The position numbers and the translations under genes were made by a program. A model generated the notes under the pieces. It was not told where the DNA came from, did no database searches, and was given only the letters and a program-made list of their open reading frames with translations. Of a stretch of DNA of 64,000 nucleotides, positions 24,976 to 33,358 are shown piece after piece. The stretch covers positions 7,812,001-7,876,000 of the forward strand of contig NZ_CP031969.1 in the NCBI RefSeq assembly GCF_003443735.1, read 5' to 3'. Positions within the stretch are counted from its first letter, which is position 1. Each line of letters begins with the position of its first letter. Source of the DNA: Streptomyces sp. CC0208 (GTDB lineage: Bacteria; Actinomycetota; Actinomycetes; Streptomycetales; Streptomycetaceae).

Positions 24976-26746
24976 AAGACCTCCACAGCGCCGCATACGC
25001 CCCGTCCGCCGCGACCAGCTCGTCGTGGCTGCCCAGTTCGCTGATGCGGCCGCTCTCGACGACGGCGATGACGTCCGCGTCGTGGGCGGTGTGCAGGCGG
25101 TGGGCGATGGCGACCACGGTGCGGCCGTCGAGGACACGGGCCAGGGAGCGTTCCAGGTGACGGGCCGCCCGGGGATCCAGCAGCGACGTCGCCTCGTCCA
25201 GGACCAGCGTGTGCGGGTCGGCCAGTACCAGCCGGGCCAGTGCGACCTGCTGGGCCTGGGCCGGAGTGACGGTCAGTCCGCCCGAGCCGACCTCGGTGTC
25301 GAGGCCGTCGTCCAGCGCCCGCGCCCATCCGTCCGCGTCGACCGCGCCGAGGGCCGCCCAGAGCTCGGCGTCCGTGGCGTCCGTCCGGGCGAGCAGGAGG
25401 TTGTCGCGCAGGGAGCCCACGAAGACGTGGTGCTCCTGGTTGACGAGGGCCACGTGCTCACGGACCCGTTCGGCGGACATCCGGGACAGCTCGGCCCCGC
25501 CGAGGGTGATCCGGCCGTCCCGGGGCGCGTAGATGCCGGCCAGCAGCCTGCCCAGGGTGGACTTGCCGGCGCCCGAGGGTCCGACCAGCGCCACCCTGGT
25601 GCCGGGCGCGACCTTCAGGGACACCTCCCGCAGGACGTCCACTCCTTCCAGGTACCCGAAGCGCACCTGGTCCGCGTGCACGTCCCGCCCGTCGGGGGCG
25701 AGCCCCGCGTCTCCGACGGCCGACTCGACGTCCCGGACCCCGACCAGCCGGGCCAGCGACACCTGGGCCACCTGAAGCTCGTCGTACCAGCGCAGGATCA
25801 GCCCGACCGGATCGACCAGCATCTGCGCGATCAGCGCGCCCGTCGTCAGCTGGCCGACCCCGATCCAGCCGTGGAGGACGAACACCCCGCCGATCATCAG
25901 CACCGACGCAAGGATCATCACGTGGCTGACGTTGATGCACGGGAAGAGCACCGACCGCAGCCACAGCGTGTACCGCTCCCAGGCCGTCCACTCCTTGATC
26001 CGCCGCTCCGACAGCTCGATGCGACGCGCGCTCAGCCGGTGTGCCTCCACGGTGCGTCCGGCGTCCACGGTCTCCGCGAGCGCGGCGGCCACGGCGGCGT
26101 ATCCCGCGGCCTCCGCGCGGTAGGCCGAGGGCGCCCGCTTGAAGTACCAGCGGCAGCCGACCACCAGCACCGGTACGGCGAGCAGTACGGCGGCGGCCAG
26201 CGGCGGCGCGGTGATCACGAGCCCGCCGAGGAGCAGGGCAGCCCACACCACGCCGATCGCCAGCTGGGGCACGGCCTCGCGCATGGCGTTGCCGAGTCGG
26301 TCGATGTCCGTCGTGATCCGGGACAGCAGGTCGCCGGTTCCGGCCCGCTCCAGGACGCCCGGCGGCAGGCCGACCGACCGTACGAGGAAGTCCTCGCGCA
26401 GGTCGGCCAGCATGCGCTCGCCGAGCATCGCACCGCGCAGCCGCACCTGCCGTACGAACACGGCCTGGACGACCAGTGCGCCCACGAACAGTCCGGCCGT
26501 CAGCTCCAGATGGAGTTCCCGGGTCCCGTCCGAGACTCGCTCGACGAGGTCGCCGAGGAGCCAGGGGCCGACCATGGAGGCCAGCACCGCGACCGTGTTG
26601 ACACCGACGAGGAGCGCGAAGGCGCGGCGGTGCCGACGGAACAGTTCGGCCACGTAGGCGCGTACGGTCGCGGTGGCCCCGACGGGCAGGGTGTTCGCCG
26701 TCGTCGGTGCCGCCGGGTCGTACGCCGGTGGCGCCACGCCGATCAT
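24965..26746 (-). CDS. ABC exporter half-transporter (second of pair)
   Basis: This 593-aa permease-ATPase fusion has six transmembrane helices in its N-terminal half (about 35-310), then Walker A VGPSGAGKST, a degenerate signature in LTVTPAQAQQVALARLVLAD (VTPAQ in place of the usual LSGGQ), and Walker B TLVLDEATSLLD. Pairs of this kind are heterodimeric exporters for drugs, lipids or peptides. The ATG overlaps the stop of the first half (ATGA), so both halves are made together. A continuous frame runs on upstream into the first gene but is out of its frame there. Confidence 0.93.
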   Translation of the reverse strand: MIGVAPPAYDPAAPTTANTLPVGATATVRAYVAELFRRHRRAFALLVGVNTVAVLASMVGPWLLGDLVERVSDGTRELHLELTAGLFVGALVVQAVFVRQVRLRGAMLGERMLADLREDFLVRSVGLPPGVLERAGTGDLLSRITTDIDRLGNAMREAVPQLAIGVVWAALLLGGLVITAPPLAAAVLLAVPVLVVGCRWYFKRAPSAYRAEAAGYAAVAAALAETVDAGRTVEAHRLSARRIELSERRIKEWTAWERYTLWLRSVLFPCINVSHVMILASVLMIGGVFVLHGWIGVGQLTTGALIAQMLVDPVGLILRWYDELQVAQVSLARLVGVRDVESAVGDAGLAPDGRDVHADQVRFGYLEGVDVLREVSLKVAPGTRVALVGPSGAGKSTLGRLLAGIYAPRDGRITLGGAELSRMSAERVREHVALVNQEHHVFVGSLRDNLLLARTDATDAELWAALGAVDADGWARALDDGLDTEVGSGGLTVTPAQAQQVALARLVLADPHTLVLDEATSLLDPRAARHLERSLARVLDGRTVVAIAHRLHTAHDADVIAVVESGRISELGSHDELVAADGAYAALWRSWHG

Positions 26747-28629
26747 GCGCTCTCCTCGATCTCTTCCAGTGCGTGCAGTACATCTTGTTCGTGCAGTACG
26801 TGTTGTTCGTGCGGTACGTCTTGTTCGTTCAGTGGGCCTTGCTCGATCAGTACGTTCTGCCCGTTCGGTACGTTGTCCGACGCGGCCTCTTCGTCCGTCT
26901 CGCGGGTGACGACCGCCCGGTACCGCGGCTCCTTGCGCACCAGTTCGCGGTGCGCGCCGACCGCCGCGACCTCGCCCTCGTGGACCAGCACCACGCGGTC
27001 GGCGTGGTCCAGGAGCAGCGGCGACGAGGTGAACACCACGGTCGTGCGCCCGGCCCGCAGATCCCGCACGCCTCGCGCGATCCGTGCCTCGGTGTGCGAG
27101 TCGACGGCGGAGGTCGGTTCGTCCAGGACGAGCACGTCCGGATCGGTGAACAGGGACCGGGCCAGGGCGAGCCGCTGGCGCTGGCCGCCCGACAGGGACC
27201 GTCCGCGTTCGGTGATGCGCGCGTCCATGGGGTCCCCGGCGCCCAAGGAACCCTGGACCAGGGCCGCCAGCACGTCCGCGCACTGGGCGGCCGCGAGCGC
27301 CTCCTCGGCACCGACGTCTCCGGAGGCGGGCACGTCGAGCAGTTCGCGCAGGGTTCCGGAGAGCAGGACCGGGTCCTTGTCCTGGACCAGGACCGCCGTG
27401 CGCGCCGAGCCGAGCGGCAGTTCGTCCAGCGGCACCCCGCCCAGCAGCACCGACGTGCCCTCTTCCGAAGGGTGCCCGCCGAGGCGTTCGGCCAGCAGCC
27501 CCGCCGTGTCCGGGTCGCCGCACACCACCGCGGTCAGCCGGCCGGAGGGGGCGAGCAGACCGGTGGCCGGGTCGTACAGGTCCCCGGCCGGCAGGTCGTC
27601 CCCCGCCCTGTCCCGCGAGCCCTCGGCGGAGGTGGCCCGCTCCAGCGACAGCACCTGGGCGGCCCGCGTGGCCGAGGGGCGGGAGAAGGAGTACGCCATG
27701 GCGATCTCCTCGAAGTGCCGCAGCGGATAGGTCATGATCATGACCGAGCTGTAGACGGCGACCAGTTCGCCGATCTCGACGCGGCCCTGCCGGGCCAGAT
27801 GGACGCCGTACCAGACGACCGCGATCAGCAGCAGCCCCGGCAGCAGCACCTGGATCGCGGCGATCAGGGACCACATCCGGGCGCTGCGCACGGCCGCGTG
27901 GCGGACCTCCTGGGAGGCCCTGCGGTAGCGGTCGAGGAAGAGCTCCTCGCCGCCGATGCCGCGCAGCACCCGCAGACCGGCGACGGTGTCGGAGGCCAGT
28001 TCGGTGGCGCGACCGGCCTTCTCGCGCTGGAAGTCGGCGCGGCGGGTCGCGCGGGGCAGCAGCGGCAGTGCCGCGAGAGCCAGGACCGGCAGCCCCACGG
28101 CGACCACCCCGCCGAGGGCCGGCTGGTAGACCACCAGGCCGGCGCAGACCACGACGACGGTGACCGCCGCCGCGGTGAACCGGGACCAGGCCTCCACGAA
28201 CCAGCCGATCTTCTCGACGTCGCCGGTGGAGACGGCCACGACCTCGCCCGCCGCGACCCGCCGGGTCAGCGCCGAGCCCAGGTTCGCGGCCTTGTGGGCC
28301 AGCAGCTGCTGCACGCGTGCGGCGGCCGTGATCCAGTTGGTGACGGCGGTGCGGTGCAGGAAGGTGTCGCCGAGCGCGCTGCCGGCGCAGCACAGCGCCA
28401 GCAGGCCGCCCGCGAGGGCGAGTCGGCGGCCGGAGTGGTCGACGACCGCCTGGATGGCCACGCCGACGCAGAAGGGCAGCGCGGAGACGGCGAGGAAGTG
28501 CAGCAGTCCCCAGGCCAGTGACTTGAGCTGTCCGCCCAGTTGGTTCCTGAAGAGCCACCACAGGAACCGGGGACCCGAGCGCGCGTCGGGCACTCCCGGG
28601 TCGGGATACGGAAGGTCTTGGATCTGCAT
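26743..28629 (-). CDS. ABC exporter half-transporter (first of pair)
   Basis: This 628-aa fusion has six membrane spans and a nucleotide-binding domain with signature LSGGQRQRLALARSL and Walker B VLVLDEPTSAVD. The Walker A region is degenerate (VVCGDPDTAGLL in place of GxxGxGKST), so this half probably binds but does not hydrolyse ATP at that site; the partner has the canonical P-loop and the poor signature, which is the usual asymmetric arrangement. The tail carries hexapeptide repeats. The ATG at 28629 lacks a good ribosome binding site; a palindrome lies just upstream. Confidence 0.92.
   Translation of the reverse strand: MQIQDLPYPDPGVPDARSGPRFLWWLFRNQLGGQLKSLAWGLLHFLAVSALPFCVGVAIQAVVDHSGRRLALAGGLLALCCAGSALGDTFLHRTAVTNWITAAARVQQLLAHKAANLGSALTRRVAAGEVVAVSTGDVEKIGWFVEAWSRFTAAAVTVVVVCAGLVVYQPALGGVVAVGLPVLALAALPLLPRATRRADFQREKAGRATELASDTVAGLRVLRGIGGEELFLDRYRRASQEVRHAAVRSARMWSLIAAIQVLLPGLLLIAVVWYGVHLARQGRVEIGELVAVYSSVMIMTYPLRHFEEIAMAYSFSRPSATRAAQVLSLERATSAEGSRDRAGDDLPAGDLYDPATGLLAPSGRLTAVVCGDPDTAGLLAERLGGHPSEEGTSVLLGGVPLDELPLGSARTAVLVQDKDPVLLSGTLRELLDVPASGDVGAEEALAAAQCADVLAALVQGSLGAGDPMDARITERGRSLSGGQRQRLALARSLFTDPDVLVLDEPTSAVDSHTEARIARGVRDLRAGRTTVVFTSSPLLLDHADRVVLVHEGEVAAVGAHRELVRKEPRYRAVVTRETDEEAASDNVPNGQNVLIEQGPLNEQDVPHEQHVLHEQDVLHALEEIEESA
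26767..26874 (-). repeat. 18-base tandem repeats encoding hexapeptides
   Basis: Six 18-base units (26767-26784, 26785-26802, 26803-26820, 26821-26838, 26839-26856, 26857-26874) encode the C-terminal tail of the first exporter half, with units such as HEQDVL, HEQHVL, HEQDVP, NEQGPL and IEQNVL-like. The two middle units are nearly identical, TTGTTCGTGCAGTACGTG on the + strand. Confidence 0.9.
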
Positions 28630-28642
28630 GACGTGTGACGTC
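28630..28642. promoter_or_regulatory. Palindrome adjoining the exporter start codon
   Basis: GACGT (28630-28634), 3 bases, ACGTC (28638-28642). It abuts the ATG of the exporter's first half on the minus strand, exactly where a repressor would block translation or transcription. Possible operator; no regulator gene adjoins it. Confidence 0.45.
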
Positions 28643-28811
28643 CCAGTGGCTCGTGTCAGGGGGATGGGAGGGAGCCGCACACGGCGGCTGCAAACCGTGA
28701 AAGGTTCGCGGCAGAGCGTGGTCGGAGGCAACAGGTTTTCCGCCGCCCGGAACGGAGTCGGCCGCGCTTTCCGCTTCGGCCTGCCCCGGACCGTGGTGCG
28801 ACCATGGAGCG

Positions 28812-29549
28812 ATGCGAGGCGCAGGCGCACGGCGTGCCGTGGTCACGACGACGGTCCTGGGAGCACTGCTGATCCCCCTGGGGGGCTGCGGTGGGCCGGG
28901 ACCGGCCCACCCGGGCGGCTTTCACACCCGGGCCGAGGGCCGGTCCGCCGACAAACCGGCGGGCCGACCGACCCGTATCCCCGATGTCGGCGACCGCCTC
29001 CAGCGCCGCATCCCCGCGGCCTCCCGCCAGGTCGTCGCGGTCTACGGTGACGGCAAGGACTCCCCGGACGCCACCGTCGTGCTCTACACCAGGCACGGTT
29101 CCGGCTGGGACCGGGTCCGCGACTGGCCCGCGCACAACGGCAAGAAGGGCTGGACCACCGATCACCGCGAGGGCGACCGGCGCAGCCCCGTCGGCGTGTT
29201 CACGCTGAGCGACGCGGGCGGCGTGCTCCCGGACCCCGGGGCCCGGCTGCCGTACACGAGGTCCGCCGCCATGGCGGCCCCGCGCTGGTGGCCCAGGTCC
29301 TACTGGCACGACTTCGACTACGTCATCGCGATCGACTACAACCGGGTCGAGGGCACCCCGCCGAACAACCAGACCCGGCCCCGGGGTTACTCCGAGGGCG
29401 GTGGCATCTGGCTGCACATGGACCACGGCAGTGGTACGTCGGCGTGCGTCAGCGTGGCCAGGCCGGCGATGAGGTATCTGCTGCGCACGCTCGATCCGGA
29501 CCGGCATCCCGTGGTGGTGATGGGGGACAGGGCGGACCTGAAGGCCTGA
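28812..29549 (+). CDS. L,D-transpeptidase-like (YkuD) lipoprotein
   Basis: This 245-aa exported lipoprotein has a signal peptide of about 25 residues ending in the lipobox LGGC. The C-terminal domain resembles the YkuD L,D-transpeptidase fold: GDRRSPVGVFTLSDAGG, then the catalytic segment WLHMDHGSGTSACVSVA with a His and a Cys spaced as in the HGxxxxxxxG..S.GC motif (here SACV). Such enzymes cross-link peptidoglycan through 3-3 bonds or attach proteins. The match is somewhat divergent, so enzyme activity is not certain. The start has GGAG very close to the ATG, which is unusual. Confidence 0.8.
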   Translation: MRGAGARRAVVTTTVLGALLIPLGGCGGPGPAHPGGFHTRAEGRSADKPAGRPTRIPDVGDRLQRRIPAASRQVVAVYGDGKDSPDATVVLYTRHGSGWDRVRDWPAHNGKKGWTTDHREGDRRSPVGVFTLSDAGGVLPDPGARLPYTRSAAMAAPRWWPRSYWHDFDYVIAIDYNRVEGTPPNNQTRPRGYSEGGGIWLHMDHGSGTSACVSVARPAMRYLLRTLDPDRHPVVVMGDRADLKA

Positions 29550-29569
29550 GGCTCATGGGGGAGGCGTCA

Positions 29570-29605
29570 TTGCGGGAGATGGCCAACTCGCCGTAGAACA
29601 CGGCC
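29570..29605 (+). promoter_or_regulatory. Candidate promoter giving a leaderless PNGase A-like mRNA
   Basis: A -35-like TTGCGG (29570-29575) and -10-like TAGAAC (29594-29599) are 18 bases apart. The start should fall at about 29606, the A of the ATG. No ribosome binding site is visible, consistent with a leaderless transcript. Confidence 0.5.
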
Positions 29606-31240
29606 ATGAAGAGACGGATCGTCATGTCCATGCTCGCGGGAGCGACCCTCCTGGCGGGCACCCTGCTCGGAGCCGCACCCGCCCAGTCCGCCCAGGCGCA
29701 GTCCGCGCAGGCCCAGTCCGCCACCGCCGCATCGGCCGACGTCCCCGCCGAGTTCGGCAGCGACTGGCACGACCCCGTCACCGCCGCCCCGCCCGTCACC
29801 AGACCCTCGGGCAAGTCCTGCCAGGTCACGCTCGCCGAAGCGCAGTTCCGCGACTTCACCCCGTACACCGGCACCTACACCCCGCCCGAGGGCTGCGGCG
29901 ACCGCTGGAGCAAGGTCGTGCTGCGCATGGACGGCAAGGTCAAGGGCCGGCAGTTCGACCGACTCGGATATCTGCACCTGGGCGGGGTCGAGATCTTCCG
30001 TACGTCCACGCCGCAGCCCTCGCCCGACGGCATCGAGTGGTCCGTCGGGAAGGACGTCACGCGCTACAGCGACACCTTCCGCGCCCGCCACGACGTCGAG
30101 ATGCTCATCGGAAACGTCGTCGACGACACGTACACCGGGATCATCGACGTGAAGGTCACGCTCACCTTCTACGAGGGGCGTGGCGCCCCGGTGCCGGACC
30201 GCGTGCTGACGCTCCACGACAACGCCCTCACCACCCCGCGCAACAGCGAACGCATCGTCGCCGAGGTGTACGCCACCGGTTCCGGCGGCGGTTGTGAGGA
30301 GTACTGGTACCTGACGGTGCCGTCGAACGCGCCGTACTCCTGCCGGACCGACAACGGCCCCTACCGCGAGGTGCAGATCAAGGTCGACGGCCGACTCGCC
30401 GGGATCGCCGCTCCGTTCCCGACCGTGTGGACCGGTGGCTGGTCCAATCCCTTTCTCTGGTACGTCGTCCCGGGCCCCCGCGCCCTCGACATCAAGCCGA
30501 TCGAATACGACCTGACCCCCTTCGCCGGCCTTCTCAACGACGGGCGGGCGCACCGCGTGGAGGTCACGGTCGTCGGCGTCCCCGAGGGGCAGCCCGGCTG
30601 GAGCACCCCCGTGAACGTCCTCGTCTGGCAGGACGCCAAGCGTGCACAGGTGACCGGGAAGCTCACCACGCACACGAGCGGCGACCTCGCCGACTCCTCG
30701 ACGTACACGCCCGGTGCGGAACACCGCGTGGACACCGAGGGTGACCACCGGCTCACCGTCGCCGGATACGTCGACACCTCGCACGGCCGCGTCACCACCA
30801 CCGTCCGCCGCTCGCTGGCGAACACCTCCACGCACCGCTGGGCCGACGGCGAGAACCCCGACGCGCTCAAGGCGACCTGGACGGACGACGAGTCGGTCAC
30901 CGTCGACGGCCGCGGCCCGGCCCGGACCACCCGAACCCACCGCACGTACACGATGGACGGCACGACCACCATCGGCGCGGGCGACCGGCTGCGCACCGTG
31001 CTGACCCTCGGTGACCGCGCCGACGTCACAGTGGTCCGGGCGGGCCGTCGCACGGGGTGGTACCGGCTCGACGACACCTACGCGGGCGATGCCACGTACA
31101 CGATCAACGTCCCGCGCGACCAGCGGCACGCGGTCGGTACGACGAGCGAGCGCTACCGGATCCGCGGTTCGGCCGGCTGCTACGACCGGTCCGTCGGCAC
31201 CGCCCAGGGGGTGCTGATCCGGGAACACGACGGCTGCTGA
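29606..31240 (+). CDS. Secreted PNGase A-like peptide-N4-asparagine amidase
   Basis: This 544-aa secreted protein matches the PNGase A family: LRMDGKVKGRQFDRLGYLHLGGVEIFRTSTP, then DVTRYSDTF and GNVVDDTYTGIIDVKVTLTFY. The family removes N-linked glycans from glycoproteins or glycopeptides. The signal peptide (about residues 1-30) ends after AAPAQS and is followed by a 5-residue repeat, QSAQA, encoded by 15-base units. In a soil actinomycete a role in degrading plant or fungal glycoproteins is plausible but not shown. No canonical ribosome binding site precedes the ATG. Confidence 0.85.
   Translation: MKRRIVMSMLAGATLLAGTLLGAAPAQSAQAQSAQAQSATAASADVPAEFGSDWHDPVTAAPPVTRPSGKSCQVTLAEAQFRDFTPYTGTYTPPEGCGDRWSKVVLRMDGKVKGRQFDRLGYLHLGGVEIFRTSTPQPSPDGIEWSVGKDVTRYSDTFRARHDVEMLIGNVVDDTYTGIIDVKVTLTFYEGRGAPVPDRVLTLHDNALTTPRNSERIVAEVYATGSGGGCEEYWYLTVPSNAPYSCRTDNGPYREVQIKVDGRLAGIAAPFPTVWTGGWSNPFLWYVVPGPRALDIKPIEYDLTPFAGLLNDGRAHRVEVTVVGVPEGQPGWSTPVNVLVWQDAKRAQVTGKLTTHTSGDLADSSTYTPGAEHRVDTEGDHRLTVAGYVDTSHGRVTTTVRRSLANTSTHRWADGENPDALKATWTDDESVTVDGRGPARTTRTHRTYTMDGTTTIGAGDRLRTVLTLGDRADVTVVRAGRRTGWYRLDDTYAGDATYTINVPRDQRHAVGTTSERYRIRGSAGCYDRSVGTAQGVLIREHDGC
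29684..29728 (+). repeat. 15-base repeat after the signal peptide of the PNGase A-like gene
   Basis: Three 15-base units at 29684-29698, 29699-29713 and 29714-29728 encode QSAQA-type repeats in the post-signal spacer. Likely a flexible spacer with some slippage potential. Confidence 0.7.
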
Positions 31241-31286
31241 CAGGAGTTGTGTGCGATGCGTCACAGGCCGCGTGATTTACCTGGCT

Positions 31287-31302
31287 GAAACGCGACGGTT
31301 TC
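31287..31302. promoter_or_regulatory. Short inverted repeat upstream of the dicarboxylate symporter
   Basis: GAAAC (31287-31291), 6 bases, GTTTC (31298-31302), 107 bases before the symporter start. A possible regulator site in the 169-base intergenic region; weak on its own. Confidence 0.3.
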
Positions 31303-31409
31303 GCGCGTGATCAACGGTCCCTCCAGAGTGATCGGCACGGAAGCAGCTTTCCGTATCGCAGAAGTATTCCCCGGGCTTCTGCGTGTCCCCCGTCGCTCAA
31401 GGAGTGCCC

Positions 31410-32768
31410 GTGCCGCCGTCCGTCCCGTCCCTGCCGCGACGCGTCGCACACATACTGCGTACCTCTCTCTTCACGCAGGTCGCCGTCGCCCTCGTGCTCG
31501 GCATCCTCGTCGGAAAGCTGTGGCCCGGCTTCGCCTCGGACCTCCAGCCGCTCGGCGACGGCTTCACCCGGCTCATCAAGACGATCATCTCGCCGCTCGT
31601 GTTCTGTGTGGTCGTCGTCGGCATCGCCAAGGCCGGTGACCTGAAGGCGTTCGGCCGGATCGGTCTCAAGGCGCTGATCTGGTTCGAGGTCGCGAGCACC
31701 CTCGCGCTGATCATCGGGCTGCTCGCCGCCAACCTCGTCCAGCCCGGCTCGGGCATGCACGTCGACCCGGCCACGCTCAACAGCGCCGCGGTCGACGCCA
31801 AGACGGGCGGCGGGCACCTGCCCTCGACGACCGAGTTCATCGTCAACGCGCTGCCCACCAGTTTCATCGGCGCCTTCGCCGAGAACTCCCTCCTCCAGGT
31901 GCTCATCCTGGCCTGTCTGGTGGGCGCCGCGCTGCTGCACCTCGGTCACACCAAGGTGCCGCAGGTATTGCCCGCCATCGAGCAGGCGCAGGAGATCATC
32001 TTCGCGGTCGTCGGCTTCGTGATGCGCCTCGCGCCGATCGCGGTGTTCGGTGCGATGGCCGTCCTGATCGGCCAGTACGGCCTCGGTGTCATCGAGACCT
32101 ACGCCAAGCTGATCATCCTGTGCTACGCGGCCGCCGCGCTCTTCATCGCGCTGCTCGCCGTCGCGCTCAAGGCACTCACCGGGCTCAGCCTCTGGAAGTT
32201 CCTGCGCTACATCCGCGAGGAGATGCTGCTCGCGCTCGGCACCGCGTCCACCGAGTCCGTCATGCCGCGCGTGATGCAGAAGCTGCGCAGGGCCGGCGCA
32301 CGCGACGACGCCGTGGGCCTGGTGCTGCCCACCGGCTACTCCTTCAACCTCGACGGAGCCTCGCTCTACCTCTCCATCGGCACGCTGTTCATCGCCCAGG
32401 CGGTGGGTGTCGATCTCAGCCTGGGCCAGCAGATCACCGTGGTCCTGGTGCTGATGCTGACCAGCAAGGGCATGGCGGGCATCCCCGGCTCCGCCTTCCT
32501 CGCCCTGTCCGCCACCGCCTCCTCGCTCGGTGCGATCCCCGCCGGTGCCGTCGCCCTACTCCTCGGCGTGGACCGCATCATGGACTCGATGCGCGTCGTG
32601 ACGAACCTGCTCGGCAACTGTGTCGCGGTCTTCGCGGTCTCCCGCTGGGAAGGGGCGCTGGACATCGACCGGGCGAAGAAGGTGCTGGGCGGCGAGAGCG
32701 TGCCCACCGAGAAGGACGAACCCGTGCCGGCGGAGTCCCCCAGGGAGCCGGTTTCCGAGGTCGGCTGA
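31410..32768 (+). CDS. Dicarboxylate/amino acid:cation symporter, DctA type
   Basis: This is a sodium- or proton-coupled importer of C4-dicarboxylates or acidic amino acids of the DAACS (glutamate transporter fold) family, about 452 aa. Family motifs are GTASTESVMPRVMQKL, LPTGYSFNLDGASLYLSI and the following helix TVVLVLMLTSKGMAGIPGSAFLALSATA, which form the two re-entrant loops and the substrate site. About eight transmembrane helices. The GTG at 31410 is preceded by AGGAG at ideal spacing; an in-frame GTG nine codons earlier is less likely. A long perfect terminator follows. Confidence 0.93.
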   Translation: MPPSVPSLPRRVAHILRTSLFTQVAVALVLGILVGKLWPGFASDLQPLGDGFTRLIKTIISPLVFCVVVVGIAKAGDLKAFGRIGLKALIWFEVASTLALIIGLLAANLVQPGSGMHVDPATLNSAAVDAKTGGGHLPSTTEFIVNALPTSFIGAFAENSLLQVLILACLVGAALLHLGHTKVPQVLPAIEQAQEIIFAVVGFVMRLAPIAVFGAMAVLIGQYGLGVIETYAKLIILCYAAAALFIALLAVALKALTGLSLWKFLRYIREEMLLALGTASTESVMPRVMQKLRRAGARDDAVGLVLPTGYSFNLDGASLYLSIGTLFIAQAVGVDLSLGQQITVVLVLMLTSKGMAGIPGSAFLALSATASSLGAIPAGAVALLLGVDRIMDSMRVVTNLLGNCVAVFAVSRWEGALDIDRAKKVLGGESVPTEKDEPVPAESPREPVSEVG

Positions 32769-32779
32769 CGCCGGTTCCC

Positions 32780-32828
32780 GAACGGGGTGTGGCCACCACT
32801 TCGCCGAAGTGGTGGCCACACCCCGTTC
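32780..32828. terminator. Bidirectional terminator, 24-base perfect stem
   Basis: Arms 32780-32803 and 32805-32828 are exact complements with a single unpaired base between them. It lies between the convergent symporter and marR genes, and its right arm overlaps the marR stop codon (32827-32829). There is no T-run, as usual for GC-rich actinobacteria. It should stop both transcripts. Confidence 0.85.
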
Positions 32829-33264
32829 AGCACGGCCCGTCCGCCAAGGTGTCCAGCAACTGGCCGAGCACCTCACGTTGTTCGCCCGACAGAGGGGCGA
32901 GGATCTCCTTCGCGGCGGCCCTGCGCACGTCCCGCAGCTCCTGAAGCGTCTTCACGCCGTCCTCGGTGAGCTCGATGCGGATCACCCGCCGGTTGGCCGG
33001 ATCGGGCACGCGTCGGACCTTGCCGCCTGCCTCCAATCCGTCGACCAGGCTCGTCACCGCACGCGGCACCACCTCAAGACGCTCCGCCAGATCGGCCATG
33101 CGGGGCGGCGTCTCCCAGTGCGCGAGGGTGCGCAGCAGCCGGGACTGGGCCGGAGTCACGCCGAGACCGCGCTCATGGAGCTGGCGCTTCTGGATGCGGT
33201 GCACCCGGCGCGTGAGCCTGAGCAACTGCTCGGCGAGCAGGCTGTCGGAATCTGGCGTGGTCAT
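32827..33264 (-). CDS. MarR-family transcriptional regulator
   Basis: This 145-aa winged-helix repressor has the DNA-recognition segment ADLAERLEVVPRAVTSLVDGLEAGGKVRRVPDPANRRVIRIELTEDG, the standard MarR wing. It is divergent from a multidrug ABC exporter with an inverted repeat between them, so it very likely represses that gene and itself. No ribosome binding site is visible before the ATG at 33264, so translation may be leaderless. The ligand is probably a drug-like compound. Confidence 0.92.
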   Translation of the reverse strand: MTTPDSDSLLAEQLLRLTRRVHRIQKRQLHERGLGVTPAQSRLLRTLAHWETPPRMADLAERLEVVPRAVTSLVDGLEAGGKVRRVPDPANRRVIRIELTEDGVKTLQELRDVRRAAAKEILAPLSGEQREVLGQLLDTLADGPC

Positions 33265-33288
33265 GCGGGAACAATATCAGGACCTTAT

Positions 33289-33313
33289 TCATTGTGAGCA
33301 TAGGTAACAATGA
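33289..33313. promoter_or_regulatory. Probable MarR operator overlapping the exporter promoter
   Basis: TCATTGT (33289-33295), 11 bases, ACAATGA (33307-33313). The site overlaps a candidate exporter promoter with -35 TTGTGA (33292-33297) and -10 TAGGCT (33316-33321), 18 bases apart. Bound repressor would block it. Confidence 0.7.
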
Positions 33314-33358
33314 GCTAGGCTCCGTCAGTCCTCGCCACCTCACCTTCCGTAGGAGACC

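Noticed and set aside
19912..25044. A very long open frame on the + strand
   Set aside because: It lies antisense to tesB, the helicase and other genes, and its translation lacks any domain. Long antisense open frames are normal at this GC content.
24965..28846. One continuous open frame of about 1,290 codons across both ABC exporter genes
   Set aside because: Only the part downstream of 26746 is in the frame of a real protein; upstream it is Gly/Arg-rich shadow coding of the first exporter half, which has its own well-conserved frame.
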